A stretch of 64,000 bases of DNA from Bacteroidales bacterium (GTDB lineage: Bacteria > Bacteroidota > Bacteroidia > Bacteroidales > Lentimicrobiaceae), in assembly GCA_024636955.1 (NCBI GenBank), contig JAGXGB010000024.1, positions 1 through 64,000 on the forward strand, given 5' to 3'. The notes beneath the pieces are model-generated. The model was not told the DNA's origin and did not search any database. It saw only the letters and a list, made by a program, of their open reading frames with translations. This document shows positions 1 through 9,153 of the stretch, one piece after another; position 1 is the stretch's first letter, and each line of letters begins with the position of its first letter. A program made the translations under genes and the position numbers.

Positions 1-38
1 AGGGCATCTTTGATTAATCGATATTAGATTATCTGGTT

Positions 39-77
39 AAAAAGAAAAGCTGTCATACTCTGACAGCTTTTCTTTTT
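39..77. terminator. Bidirectional intrinsic terminator beyond lgt
   Basis: A perfect 17-bp inverted repeat (39-55 with 61-77) encloses a 5-nt loop (56-60). The core reads AGCTGTCA / TGACAGCT. The outer part of the stem is A-rich on the left and T-rich on the right, so either strand ends its hairpin in a U-run. It lies just past the lgt stop codon (82) and would end the leftward lgt transcript and any rightward transcript entering from outside the window. Confidence 0.85.
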
Positions 78-81
78 AGTT

Positions 82-888
82 CTACTTCTTAATTTGCTTC
101 TCTACCACTCGGGTATTTCTCCAAAGAAGGTATATTCCGTAAATGATAAATGGAATAGAGAGCCACTGCCCCATATTAAGTATCATATTTGTTTCAAAGT
201 CAACCTGAGGTTCTTTGAGGAATTCAATAAGGAAACGTACACCGAATAGCACAATAAGGAATATGCCAAATATATTACCCGGGCGCATTGTTTTGTAATT
301 CTTGGTATAATAAGTTAGCAGCGCAAAGAACAATATGAGGTATGATAGCGCTTCATAAATTTGCGTAGGGTGACGAGGTTCAGTTTGGCCGTCTCTAACA
401 AATATAAAACCCCAGGGAAGAGAAGTTATATGACCATATATTTCACTGTTCATCAAATTGCCCATGCGAATAAAGAAACCGGCAAGTGCTACAACTATAA
501 CAACCCTGTCGATAACCCACCAGTATGATTTGCCTGTTTTTCTAACATAAAAGTAAATTGCCAACAATATGCCAATAGCAGCACCATGACTTGCAAGCCC
601 ACCTTGCCATATAGCAAGTATTTTTAGAGGGTTGCTAAGATAATAAGCCGGTTCATAGAACAAAATGTGACCTAAGCGTGCTCCAATAACGGTACCGATA
701 ATCACATAAGTAGCTAACTTGTCGAGTAACTCAACATTTATACCTTCACGTTTGAAAACGAAACGTTCAAGTACAATATAGCACATTACAAAAGCAAGTG
801 CAAAGAATAATCCGTACCACCTTACTTGAATGGCACCAAGATCGAAAATTATAGGACTAACATCCCAGGTTATCTGACTTAAGATCAT
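82..888 (-). CDS. lgt: Prolipoprotein diacylglyceryl transferase
   Basis: Lgt moves a diacylglyceryl group from phosphatidylglycerol to the lipobox cysteine of prolipoproteins in the inner membrane, the first step of lipoprotein maturation. The 268-aa protein has the usual length and about seven hydrophobic segments. Visible family motifs are HGAAIG at 101-106, the Lgt signature RMGNLMNSEIYG at 141-152, and RHPTQIYEA at 172-180. It has its own promoter-like element at 908-915 and a strong terminator at 39-77, so it may be monocistronic. Its product would process the lipoprotein encoded at 16898 and similar proteins. Assignment is firm. Confidence 0.97.
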   Translation of the reverse strand: MILSQITWDVSPIIFDLGAIQVRWYGLFFALAFVMCYIVLERFVFKREGINVELLDKLATYVIIGTVIGARLGHILFYEPAYYLSNPLKILAIWQGGLASHGAAIGILLAIYFYVRKTGKSYWWVIDRVVIVVALAGFFIRMGNLMNSEIYGHITSLPWGFIFVRDGQTEPRHPTQIYEALSYLILFFALLTYYTKNYKTMRPGNIFGIFLIVLFGVRFLIEFLKEPQVDFETNMILNMGQWLSIPFIIYGIYLLWRNTRVVEKQIKK

Positions 889-893
889 ATAGC

Positions 894-920
894 GTATGTT
901 TTACATACAAAGGTATGTAA
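894..920 (-). promoter_or_regulatory. lgt promoter -7 element inside overlapping inverted repeats
   Basis: The minus strand carries TACCTTTG (908-915), matching the Bacteroidota -7 consensus TAnnTTTG, about 20 nt upstream of the lgt ATG. It sits inside a perfect inverted repeat, TTACATAC (901-908) with GTATGTAA (913-920). A third arm, GTATGT (894-899), can pair with ACATAC (903-908) instead. No clear -33 element was seen. The alternative pairings could be an operator or a leader structure; that role is inference. Confidence 0.5.
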
Positions 921-940
921 TAACAACTTCTTTCAGAAGG

Positions 941-2050
941 CTATCCGGTAAACATTTGCATTATTCTTTTAATGTGCTGCTTGTAGTCCACCTTTGAATT
1001 GGCCACACTCAGTCCACTTGTATCATTTAATGCTGACAAACAACTGTTAAGGTCAAAGTTCTCCTGATACGCATAAATCAAAGCATGTTCTATGTGTCCT
1101 TTATAAGCAAGGTATTCCTGCTCAGTTTGTCCGGGTGTTGGTATGCAAATTACTTTATTTCCTGTAAATGAGATGTCCATCAAGGTGCTGTAACCGCCTC
1201 TGCAAATGACTACCGATCCTTTTGCTAAAATACGGTATAGATCATCAGCACTCAGGTGATTAACTACTGTGAGGTTACCGAGCTTCTCAGCGGGATTGTT
1301 TTCATTTATTTTACCTCTGAGTAAAAGGCTATTATGATTAGTTTTACCTAGCTGTGATTTCAATAACGTTTCAAAATTAGTTCTTTGTGGTTCAGGACCT
1401 GAAACAATAGCTACCAGCTGGTAATTGCTGTTCAATATTTCATTTTTATTTACTGACCGGGGCAGTTCTTCAATGTCAAATCTGCTCAACGGCCCAATGA
1501 ACCGAACATTAGGTGGTAGTGGATGACCATGTGAAAGCTTGCCGGATATATTATTCACACCTTCATTATCAGGAATCCAGCATTCATAATATTTCCTGAT
1601 AAAATACCTTGTTATGCCGCGAAGGAATGGAGCCACAAGAGCCGGCAAAAAGGGAGGTATTATATTAGGCTGATGAGTTATAAATACTGAAAGTGCTTTC
1701 TTACTCCAAAGCCCATATCTGTTGTCAGAAATAACCACGTTTACTCCATGATCAGTCACTAACTGGTTTAACTGCTTGTTTTCACGTAAGATGCGATAAA
1801 TTAACCCTGGGATTTGGAAAGTAAGAGAGACCCCCGCTGAAAGGTTCTTAAAAAGTTTTATCCTGTAGCCTTTAAAGTAAATGAAGGTAAGTTGCGGAAA
1901 TTGACTTTTTAGAAGAGCGATTGCATCACCGTCACCTGCAATTATAACTTCTGCATCACGTTGAATAAGTTCGCGTATGATCGGAATGCACCGGGTGGCA
2001 TGACCTAAACCCCAGTCGAGAGGGCAAACCAATACGCGTATCCTATTCAT
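941..2050 (-). CDS. GT28/MurG-like glycosyltransferase family protein
   Basis: This 369-aa protein has the two-domain GT-B look of MurG-related glycosyltransferases and of the conserved family that includes MJ1255. The N-terminus reads VCPLDWGLGHATRCIPII, where the GLGH-type glycine loop is typical of the acceptor side. The C-terminal half has the donor-binding stretch VICRGGYSTLMD, followed by a proline-rich turn and a QTEQEYLA segment, as in the EQ motif of UDP-sugar enzymes. There is no signal peptide or membrane span, so it is probably cytosolic or peripheral. The sugar and acceptor are unknown. It lies between lgt and the divergent dprA, and a -7 element at 2077-2084 suggests its own promoter. 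Confidence 0.75.
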   Translation of the reverse strand: MNRIRVLVCPLDWGLGHATRCIPIIRELIQRDAEVIIAGDGDAIALLKSQFPQLTFIYFKGYRIKLFKNLSAGVSLTFQIPGLIYRILRENKQLNQLVTDHGVNVVISDNRYGLWSKKALSVFITHQPNIIPPFLPALVAPFLRGITRYFIRKYYECWIPDNEGVNNISGKLSHGHPLPPNVRFIGPLSRFDIEELPRSVNKNEILNSNYQLVAIVSGPEPQRTNFETLLKSQLGKTNHNSLLLRGKINENNPAEKLGNLTVVNHLSADDLYRILAKGSVVICRGGYSTLMDISFTGNKVICIPTPGQTEQEYLAYKGHIEHALIYAYQENFDLNSCLSALNDTSGLSVANSKVDYKQHIKRIMQMFTG

Positions 2051-2076
2051 GTGATGGCGTTTTTCTTTAGAAGATA

Positions 2077-2084
2077 CAAATGTA
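2077..2084 (-). promoter_or_regulatory. -7 element for the GT28-like gene
   Basis: The minus strand reads TACATTTG, a match to TAnnTTTG, about 27 nt upstream of the ATG at 2050. No convincing -33 TTTG was seen at the expected distance. Confidence 0.45.
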
Positions 2085-2111
2085 TAAAAGCGTGAACAAT
2101 GATTGATGTTG

Positions 2112-2143
2112 TTTATTTCATAAATGAAAATTTTCTAAATTCG
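2112..2143 (+). promoter_or_regulatory. Possible dprA promoter
   Basis: TAAATTCG (2136-2143) is a near match to TAnnTTTG. It is preceded at a 20-nt spacing by TTTA (2112-2115), which is close to the -33 TTTG. The dprA ATG begins 4 nt later. Confidence 0.35.
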
Positions 2144-2147
2144 CTTC

Positions 2148-3269
2148 ATGCCAGCTACAACCACTGACCAACTACTATATCAGATTGCTCTAACACTAAT
2201 ACCGGGTGTTGGAGCTGTAAATGCCAGAAAATTATTAGGGCACGCAGGAAGTGCAGAAGCACTCTTTCGCGAAAAAAAATCATCACTTTCAAAGATTCAC
2301 GGTGTTGGAGATTTCATTATTGGATCACTTGCTAACTATAAAGAACAGCTTGAACGAGCTGAAAAAGAAATCCAGTTTATTGAAAGAAACAAGGTGAAGA
2401 CTTATTTTTTTACCGATGATGATTACCCATTCCGCCTAAAGCAATGCGCTGATTGTCCGGTGTTAATATATTCTCTTGGCACTGCTGACCTTGACTCAAA
2501 ATACATAGTAAGTGTTGTTGGCACCCGAAAAGCTACCGATTATGGAACAGAGATGTGCCAAACAATCATAAAAGGCCTGGCTGATCTTGGGGTTCTGATT
2601 GTAAGTGGATTGGCATATGGTATTGATACCTCGGCACACAGGTTTGCCCTTGATGTTTCATTGCCAACCGTTGGAGTGCTTGCTCATGGACTTGATCGCA
2701 TATACCCTCGCACAAATACACAATTAGCTCAAAGTATGCTGCAAAATGGCGGCTTGGTTACGGAATTTATGAGCCGGACTGAACCTGACAGGGAGAACTT
2801 TCCAATGCGTAACCGAATCATTGCTGGGCTTGCTGATGCAACCATAGTAATAGAAGCAGGATCAAAAGGGGGAGCGCTTATAACCGCAGATATTGCGAAC
2901 TCATATAGCAGAGATGTATTCGCAGTTCCCGGCCGGGTTAGTGATAGTTACTCAGAAGGTTGTAATAACCTGGTTAAGACCAACAGAGCTGCCTTAGTAC
3001 AAAAAGCGGAAGACATTATGTATATTATGGGTTGGGATAAGGAAACGACAAAAAGAAAGCCTGTACAACAGAAATTGTTCCTGCAACTTGAGCCAGATCA
3101 GGAAATTATAGTCAATATTCTTAAACAATCAGAAGAATGCAGTATTGATAAGTTGAGTATTGAATCGCAGTTGACTCCAACCAAGGTTGCTGCAGTTTTG
3201 TTAAGTCTTGAATTCGAAGGAATTATTAGGAGTTTACCAGGGAAAATGTATAAATTAAGCATGAGTTGA
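2148..3269 (+). CDS. dprA: DNA-processing protein DprA
   Basis: DprA (Smf) loads RecA onto incoming single-stranded DNA in natural transformation and is widespread even in species not known to be competent. The 373-aa protein has an N-terminal helix-hairpin-helix/SAM-like region (about 1-65), then the Rossmann DNA_processg_A core: VGTRKATDYG 124-133, SGLAYGID 153-160, FPMRNRIIAGL 218-228 and EAGSKGGALITA 236-247. A C-terminal winged-helix (DML1-like) domain spans about 310-373. A TAAATTCG element ends only 4 nt before the ATG, so the mRNA may be nearly leaderless. No other competence gene lies nearby. Confidence 0.95.
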   Translation: MPATTTDQLLYQIALTLIPGVGAVNARKLLGHAGSAEALFREKKSSLSKIHGVGDFIIGSLANYKEQLERAEKEIQFIERNKVKTYFFTDDDYPFRLKQCADCPVLIYSLGTADLDSKYIVSVVGTRKATDYGTEMCQTIIKGLADLGVLIVSGLAYGIDTSAHRFALDVSLPTVGVLAHGLDRIYPRTNTQLAQSMLQNGGLVTEFMSRTEPDRENFPMRNRIIAGLADATIVIEAGSKGGALITADIANSYSRDVFAVPGRVSDSYSEGCNNLVKTNRAALVQKAEDIMYIMGWDKETTKRKPVQQKLFLQLEPDQEIIVNILKQSEECSIDKLSIESQLTPTKVAAVLLSLEFEGIIRSLPGKMYKLSMS

Positions 3270-3434
3270 GTCTTACTTATCTTAAAGGTTTGTGTTAATT
3301 GAGTGTAAGTCAGTCTATCAGTGATTTAAGTTGAGTGCAAATAACTTTTTTCTATCCATAAGGTATGTAAATGATAGTCTGGTGTTTTGTTTAGTATAAT
3401 TATTGATTGTAGTTAATAATGAGAGAAACAGAGA

Positions 3435-4385
3435 ATGAAAGAATATAGCGGTATAGTAGTGCGTTCCACCGGAAGTTCATGCAATGTATTGAACAGTGAA
3501 GGCAATGTGCTTGAATGCCGCCTAAAGGGTAATTTTCGGATAAAGGGAATACGCTCCACTAATCCGTTGGCAGTAGGTGATATGGTCAAATATATTATAG
3601 GGCAAGGAGAAAAGGTTGGCTTGATAAATGCCATTGAACCGCGTCATAATTACATTATCCGAAAGGCTACCCGCCTGAGCAAACAATCGCACATAATTGC
3701 TGCCAATATTGACCAGGCCATAGTAATGGTTACGCTTGCAAGTCCACGTACTTCAACAGGATTCATTGATCGATTTCTTGTAACAGCCGAAGCTTATCAT
3801 ATTCCGGCCATGCTTATTTTTAATAAGAGCGACCTTATTAATGGAGGGGAGTTGATCAAGCTCAATAAGCTAATTGAATTATATGAAGGTTTGGGATATA
3901 CCTGTTTCCGAACATCAGCGCTGAAAGGAAGTGGAATTGATGAAGTAAAAGCACTCTTAAAAGATAAGGTAAGTCTCATCAGCGGACACTCAGGTGTAGG
4001 CAAAACAGCCCTTATAAATGCCATTGAACCGGGCTTATTGCGTAAAGTGGGTGAGATATCAGGATATCATCAAAAAGGAAAACACACAACTACATTCGCT
4101 GAGATGATGCCATTGAGTTTTGGTGGGTTTATAATTGATACTCCAGGAATAAAGGAGTTTGGATTGACAGATTTCGATAAGCAGGAAATAGCAGAACGCT
4201 TCCCTGAGATGCGACAACTAATGCATCAGTGCCAGTTTAACAATTGCACCCATGTGCATGAGCCCGGTTGTGCTGTAAAGGCCGCACTTGCTAAAGGTCA
4301 TATAAGTCAGAGTCGCTATGCAAATTATATAAGCATTCAGAATGATGAATATTTTGATGAAGCAGATTATAGTGGAACTCAGTAA
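3435..4385 (+). CDS. rsgA: Ribosome small-subunit-dependent GTPase RsgA
   Basis: RsgA is a circularly permuted GTPase that checks late 30S ribosome maturation. The 316-aa protein shows the family layout: an N-terminal OB fold (about 1-75), a permuted G domain with G4 NKSD at 130-133 before G1 GHSGVGKT at 184-191 and G3 DTPG at 235-238, and a C-terminal zinc site made of C266, C271, H273 and C279. The ATG at 3435 fits the family start. The downstream dtd gene begins 12 nt after its stop, so the two are probably co-transcribed. Confidence 0.97.
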   Translation: MKEYSGIVVRSTGSSCNVLNSEGNVLECRLKGNFRIKGIRSTNPLAVGDMVKYIIGQGEKVGLINAIEPRHNYIIRKATRLSKQSHIIAANIDQAIVMVTLASPRTSTGFIDRFLVTAEAYHIPAMLIFNKSDLINGGELIKLNKLIELYEGLGYTCFRTSALKGSGIDEVKALLKDKVSLISGHSGVGKTALINAIEPGLLRKVGEISGYHQKGKHTTTFAEMMPLSFGGFIIDTPGIKEFGLTDFDKQEIAERFPEMRQLMHQCQFNNCTHVHEPGCAVKAALAKGHISQSRYANYISIQNDEYFDEADYSGTQ

Positions 4386-4397
4386 TCAGAGACATAG

Positions 4398-4850
4398 ATG
4401 AGAGTTGTTATTCAACGAGTTAGTTCAGCTTCAGTTAGCAATGAAATTGCAGAAAGCAATTCAATCAATCATGGTATGCTTATTCTGCTTGGGATTGAAA
4501 TCAGGGATACAGAGGATGAAATTGAATACTTAACTGGGAAAATAGCGCGATTAAGAATATTTGATGATGAACAGGGTGTGATGAATCGTTCACTTATTGA
4601 TATTAACGGAGAGATACTGGTGATAAGCCAGTTTACACTTCATGCTGAGACAAGGAAGGGGAACCGCCCTTCATATATTAAAGCAGCACGCCCCGAACAG
4701 GCAATACCTTTGTATGAGCAGTTTATAAAAAGCCTCGAAAAACTTACCGGAAAGGAAGTTAAAGCAGGGTGGTTTGGTGCTCACATGGAAGTGAAACTTG
4801 TAAATGATGGTCCTGTTACTTTAATTATAGATTCCTTGAACAAGGAGTAG
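4398..4850 (+). CDS. dtd: D-aminoacyl-tRNA deacylase
   Basis: Dtd hydrolyses D-aminoacyl-tRNAs (and Gly-tRNA(Ala)), protecting translation from D-amino acids. The 150-aa length is standard. Both active-site motifs are present: SQFTLHA at 77-83 and NDGPVT at 136-141, the latter containing the Gly-Pro motif that enforces chirality. It follows rsgA closely. Its stop codon is separated by one base from the stop codon of the convergent TonB-receptor gene, so there is no room for an intergenic terminator. Confidence 0.97.
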   Translation: MRVVIQRVSSASVSNEIAESNSINHGMLILLGIEIRDTEDEIEYLTGKIARLRIFDDEQGVMNRSLIDINGEILVISQFTLHAETRKGNRPSYIKAARPEQAIPLYEQFIKSLEKLTGKEVKAGWFGAHMEVKLVNDGPVTLIIDSLNKE

Positions 4851-4851
4851 C

Positions 4852-7182
4852 CTAAAACGACATAGTTAAACCAAAACTTGGCATTACCGGCAACTGGTAT
4901 ACCTTTTGTGAAGTTAGTCGGTTTATGTAGAAGATATTATCCCTGTCATAAACATTTGTAACACTCAGGTTTGCTTCAAGAATTCCATTTTCACCTAATC
5001 TGAATCTTTTCATCATACTTAGGTCGAGACGATGATAGAATGGTAGTCTTTCAGCGTTATATTTTCCGTATACTATTCCTAACTGGCCATTTTCAGTGGT
5101 GTAGTCAGTGTATACGCCATTATTGAACGGAAGCTTTTCATACATGCCCTGGTTTTGGGTAAAAGGGAAGCCTGATCCAAAATTCCAGCGCGCGTTGAAT
5201 TCCCATGAAAGTTCACTACCAAACCTATAAGACGAAACAAGATTGACGTTGTGGCGACGATCATAGTGCGGAACATAGTCTTCAAACTCATCTGAACGAT
5301 TTACATAAGCAAGTGAATAAACTGCCCACAGGTAGATCTTTTTACGGTCATACTTTATTGACATGTCAACACCGTTTGCATTGCCTTGCTCAATTATAAA
5401 GTCTTTCCTGTAATAGTCGACCACGTAATTAGGGTTGGTTTTATCAGTGTAAGGATCAGTATCGTTAAATATTTTATTCCGGTTCATGTTGGTAAGCTGA
5501 GAGAAGTTTTTGTAGTATCCTTCAAGATTTATACTGGTGAAGGGGAAAGGGTCAAACTCAAAACCTACAACTACATGCTGTGACTTCTGCAACTTATGGT
5601 TAACATCTTTTCCTTTAAAGGTTTGTTGCAAATTGTCCTGTCCGGAAAGAAAGCCATAAAAAAGGTTAACAACATCTCTATCGGAATTAGCACTTATGAG
5701 GTTCTGGGAATATAAACCAGCTGCCATTTTAAACCTGAAGTGGTCAGTAAAGTTATACTTTGCAGCTAACCGGGGTTCAGGGGAAAAGTTAGAGAGTGAT
5801 GCATAATACTGTACCCGCATTCCTGGTTCAAAGAGTAGTTTTCCTTTAGTCAGTTTATACTTGACAAAAGCGGCTATCTCAGTGGTATTTTCTGTTTGAT
5901 TATACTTCAAACCCACTGTGTTAGTAAAATCAAAGACAGTTTTGAAACCAAGCATTTCAAGTCCATACTTTATTTCGTTTTTACCGAGGAAGTAGGTAAA
6001 TCCAAGCCCTAAGTTAAATCCGTTAATAGTACTTGAGCGGGGAGGTTGCGCCTGTTCTCTCATGCCAATATCATAGCTTGAGAAAGCTACATTTCCTTCC
6101 ATCAGCACTGGGTTGTTACCTGGTATTACCACAAAGTTAGCTCCTGCACCCTTACTATGCCATTCATAAGTGGCTAAATTTGTGTAGTCAACCTTATCAT
6201 TGAAACTAAATCCATACACATTAACTTTAGAGCCATTAGCAGCATTAATAGAAATCTTTCCATAAACGTCAGTATAATTAAACGGTAGTCCGGCGGTATC
6301 AATATAATTATAGAAGATCTCAGAACTCTGTTTGAGATAAGAGTTCTTTGCAGTAAGTAAAAATGACAAACTACCATTCCCATCATCTGTTTGCTTAACA
6401 ATTGGGCCTTCGAGCATAAGTTTGCCTCCAAAAGTACTGGCTCCAACTTTACCTGCTATTCTCTTTTTGTTTCCATCTCTTGTAGTAAGATCCATTATTG
6501 AGGAAATCCTTCCACCATATTCGGCATTATAGCCACCGGTAAAGATGTCAGCATTACGCAAAATGTCAGTATCGAAAACTGAGAATAGACCAATTGAATG
6601 GAACGGGTTATAGATCACCATTCCGTCGAGAAGTACTTTATTTTGAATTGGGGAGCCACCACGTATGTACAACTGTCCACCCTGATCACCTGTGAATACA
6701 ACACCCGGCAGGACCTGGAGGTACTGTGCAAGGTCAGGTTGTCCGCCAATTGTAGGGATACGACTTATCTGTTTAGGAGTTATTTTTATAACTGAGGTGC
6801 GGGTATCAGTTCGTGCCTCTGCCTGTTCTGCAGTAATTTGCACTTCATCAAGGTTAAATGCAGCCTTGCTAACAAACAGTTTTTTAGTGATTACTTGTCC
6901 TTTGGATAATGTAATGGGTTCACGAACTGTATCATAACCCATAGAAGTAACCATCAGTGTGTAATTTCCAGCAGGTATCTTTGATATTGTAAAATATCCG
7001 TTGACATCAGTAGCAGCACCATAAGAGGAACGGTATAAGTATACATTTGTGAAGATTACAGGTTCACCTGTTTCCTTTTCGTATACAAACCCTCTGATGA
7101 CACCCTCTTGTGCCGATAATGTGGAAATCCCTGCTACTAGAAAAAGCACGGTAGCAATTAATAAACTTCTTAAAGACTGCAT
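4852..7182 (-). CDS. TonB-dependent receptor with carboxypeptidase-regulatory-like domain
   Basis: The protein is a 776-aa outer-membrane active transporter. A signal peptide (about 1-24, ending near LSAQ) is followed by a CarboxypepD_reg-like beta domain (about 28-110), a plug domain with the YIRGGSP and VLLDGMVIYNP segments typical of TonB plugs (about 125-235), and a beta-barrel ending in aromatic Phe (GLTMSF). No SusD-like partner or glycan enzyme is adjacent, so this is not a recognisable polysaccharide-utilisation pair. The substrate is unknown. Related Bacteroidota receptors import siderophores, cobalamin or peptides, or act in the envelope without a known ligand. Confidence 0.9.
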   Translation of the reverse strand: MQSLRSLLIATVLFLVAGISTLSAQEGVIRGFVYEKETGEPVIFTNVYLYRSSYGAATDVNGYFTISKIPAGNYTLMVTSMGYDTVREPITLSKGQVITKKLFVSKAAFNLDEVQITAEQAEARTDTRTSVIKITPKQISRIPTIGGQPDLAQYLQVLPGVVFTGDQGGQLYIRGGSPIQNKVLLDGMVIYNPFHSIGLFSVFDTDILRNADIFTGGYNAEYGGRISSIMDLTTRDGNKKRIAGKVGASTFGGKLMLEGPIVKQTDDGNGSLSFLLTAKNSYLKQSSEIFYNYIDTAGLPFNYTDVYGKISINAANGSKVNVYGFSFNDKVDYTNLATYEWHSKGAGANFVVIPGNNPVLMEGNVAFSSYDIGMREQAQPPRSSTINGFNLGLGFTYFLGKNEIKYGLEMLGFKTVFDFTNTVGLKYNQTENTTEIAAFVKYKLTKGKLLFEPGMRVQYYASLSNFSPEPRLAAKYNFTDHFRFKMAAGLYSQNLISANSDRDVVNLFYGFLSGQDNLQQTFKGKDVNHKLQKSQHVVVGFEFDPFPFTSINLEGYYKNFSQLTNMNRNKIFNDTDPYTDKTNPNYVVDYYRKDFIIEQGNANGVDMSIKYDRKKIYLWAVYSLAYVNRSDEFEDYVPHYDRRHNVNLVSSYRFGSELSWEFNARWNFGSGFPFTQNQGMYEKLPFNNGVYTDYTTENGQLGIVYGKYNAERLPFYHRLDLSMMKRFRLGENGILEANLSVTNVYDRDNIFYINRLTSQKVYQLPVMPSFGLTMSF

Positions 7183-7243
7183 TCTTGCTGTTGTGTGATG
7201 ATGGACAGCAAAATTAATGAAAAATGAGCTACCACAATCATTA

Positions 7244-7654
7244 TCAGGTGAGATATCTTCTTTTAATCTGAGGAGAAGGAATACTGCAATTGTCCTTCAT
7301 TCCAAAGATGGTATATCGATTACGAGCTATCAACCGATATAGCTTCTCGCGAAGTGGACGTGGTATTATCTTAATTACATTCAAAAATTTCCATGGATAT
7401 TCAAGCGTTGCCATTATCATGATTACTGCATCTGATTGTATGTATGATTTTCCGTTCTTGAAAAAGATAATGCTATCAGGATAAGACGGCTTTCCACCTA
7501 TGATACTCTTCCAGGTCTTTGAATCAAATGTTGTAAAATAAAGATTCTCCTTTCTGTCGATTTTAGCTAATAAGGAAATTGTTGCACTGCATAATATACA
7601 GTAACTGTCAAAAACTATAAGTCCCTTTTCTGGGGGAAGATTAATTAGGGTCAT
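7244..7654 (-). CDS. DCC family (DUF393) thiol-redox protein
   Basis: This 136-aa protein matches the DCC/DUF393 family of small thioredoxin-like proteins. It starts with a beta strand and the motif FDSYCILC (C19 and C22), where the family usually has FDGxCxLC. Here the Gly before the first Cys region is Ser. The C-terminus has the RLIARNRYTIFG segment typical of the family. There is no signal peptide, so it is probably cytoplasmic. Redox partners are unknown; a disulfide-exchange role is inferred from the CxxC. It lies downstream of the TonB receptor's start region and is transcribed in the same direction, 61 nt away. Confidence 0.75.
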   Translation of the reverse strand: MTLINLPPEKGLIVFDSYCILCSATISLLAKIDRKENLYFTTFDSKTWKSIIGGKPSYPDSIIFFKNGKSYIQSDAVIMIMATLEYPWKFLNVIKIIPRPLREKLYRLIARNRYTIFGMKDNCSIPSPQIKRRYLT

Positions 7655-7800
7655 AATATAATAACAAATTTACATCAATTGTTAGTACATCAGCTACAAT
7701 ATTAAAGGCCTGTCCTTCACAAATTAATTACCGAACAAATGCTTGAAATGATTGTTATTAGCGGAAAAGAGAAAAATGTTACAATCAAAAATGTAGTTTC

Positions 7801-7830
7801 TTGCATGTGTAGTATTTTTTAATAACTTTA
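7801..7830 (+). promoter_or_regulatory. Probable icd-gltA promoter
   Basis: TTG (7801-7803) and TAACTTTA (7823-7830) are separated by 19 nt. This resembles the Bacteroidota promoter pair TTTG / TAnnTTTG, with one mismatch in each element. The icd start is 17 nt downstream. Confidence 0.4.
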
Positions 7831-7847
7831 GCTCCTAAAAATTAATA

Positions 7848-9128
7848 ATGGAAGAACAGATTATCACCATCAAAGATGGAAAACTAACAGTCCCTGAAAT
7901 GCCCGTTATACCTTTTATAGAAGGCGACGGAACAGGACCTGACATTTGGTCAGCTTCAGTACGAGTAATTGATGCAGCAGTAAAGCAAGCTTACGGTGAT
8001 CGGAAAAAGATCACATGGAAAGAAGTGTATGCAGGCGAGAAAGCTTTTAATTTAACAGGTGAATGGTTACCTGTTGAAACTCTTGATGCATTCAAGAAGT
8101 ATACAGTTGGTATAAAAGGACCATTAACAACTCCGGTTGGTGAAGGGATCAGATCGTTAAACGTTGCATTACGGCAGGAACTTGACCTATATGTATGTCT
8201 TCGTCCTGTAAAATATCTGCCTGGAGTACCCAGTCCGGTTAAAGAGCCCGAAAAAGTAGATATGCATATTTTCAGGGAAAACACTGAAGATATCTATGCC
8301 GGAATAGAGTATATGAATGGCACAGCTGACGCAGATAAAGTTATAAGCTTTCTCATCAATGAAATGAAAGTTACCAACATACGCTTTCCTGAAACCAGTT
8401 CAATAGGAATAAAACCCGTTTCGAAAGAAGGTAGTGAGAGGCTTATACGTGCAGCTTTAAAATATACAATTGAGAAGAAATTGCCGTCACTAACCTTGGT
8501 TCATAAAGGCAATATAATGAAGTTCACTGAAGGAGCATTCAAGAACTGGGGTTATGAGCTGGCTGAAAGGGAGTTTGGTGATCAGGTTTATACCTGGGCT
8601 GAATACGACCGTATTGCAAAAGAAAAAGGTAAGCAAGCAGCTGAAGAGAGCATGAGCATTGCAGCTAAAGCCGGTAAGGTGATAGTGAAGGATGTTATTG
8701 CCGATGCTTTCTTACAACAGATATTGCTAAGGCCCGCTGAATATTCAGTTATAGCAACATTAAATCTTAATGGTGACTATATATCAGATGCACTTGCTGC
8801 AATGGTTGGCGGAATAGGTATTGCACCAGGTGCAAATATCAATTATGTTACCGGTTACGCAATTTTTGAAGCAACCCATGGTACTGCTCCTAAATATGCA
8901 GGACTTGATATGGTTAATCCGGGTTCAGTAATCCTTTCAGGTGCTATGATGCTTGAGTATATGGGATGGAATGAAGCCGCAGCTTTAATTTACAGTGCCC
9001 TTGAAACTGCAGTAAAAAGCAGAAGAGTAACATACGATTTCCACAGACAAATGGAGAATGCCACAAAGCTTAAGACTTCAGAATTTGGCACCGAATTGAT
9101 CAAAGCTATATCAGCAACAGAAAAATAA
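7848..9128 (+). CDS. icd: NADP-dependent isocitrate dehydrogenase
   Basis: The enzyme converts isocitrate to 2-oxoglutarate and CO2 with reduction of NADP+ in the cytosol. The 426-aa protein is of the E. coli Icd type. [13 protein letters not shown] (98-110) contains S103, which matches the serine phosphorylated by AceK in E. coli; no AceK gene is in the window. HGTAPKY (344-350), Y396 and R400 correspond to the residues that select NADP over NAD in this family. Metal-binding aspartates lie in the [13 protein letters not shown] stretch (306-318). gltA starts 25 nt after its stop, so the two form a unit committing carbon to 2-oxoglutarate and glutamate. Confidence 0.97.
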   Translation: MEEQIITIKDGKLTVPEMPVIPFIEGDGTGPDIWSASVRVIDAAVKQAYGDRKKITWKEVYAGEKAFNLTGEWLPVETLDAFKKYTVGIKGPLTTPVGEGIRSLNVALRQELDLYVCLRPVKYLPGVPSPVKEPEKVDMHIFRENTEDIYAGIEYMNGTADADKVISFLINEMKVTNIRFPETSSIGIKPVSKEGSERLIRAALKYTIEKKLPSLTLVHKGNIMKFTEGAFKNWGYELAEREFGDQVYTWAEYDRIAKEKGKQAAEESMSIAAKAGKVIVKDVIADAFLQQILLRPAEYSVIATLNLNGDYISDALAAMVGGIGIAPGANINYVTGYAIFEATHGTAPKYAGLDMVNPGSVILSGAMMLEYMGWNEAAALIYSALETAVKSRRVTYDFHRQMENATKLKTSEFGTELIKAISATEK

Positions 9129-9153
9129 TTTTAAACCTATATAAAACATAACA

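Noticed and set aside
1-38. End of a tRNA or coding gene at the left edge
   Set aside because: No CCA end, anticodon arm or protein similarity could be seen in 38 nt.
4852-7182. SusC-type polysaccharide-utilisation receptor
   Set aside because: No SusD-like gene or glycan-degrading enzyme is adjacent, so only a general TonB receptor is claimed.
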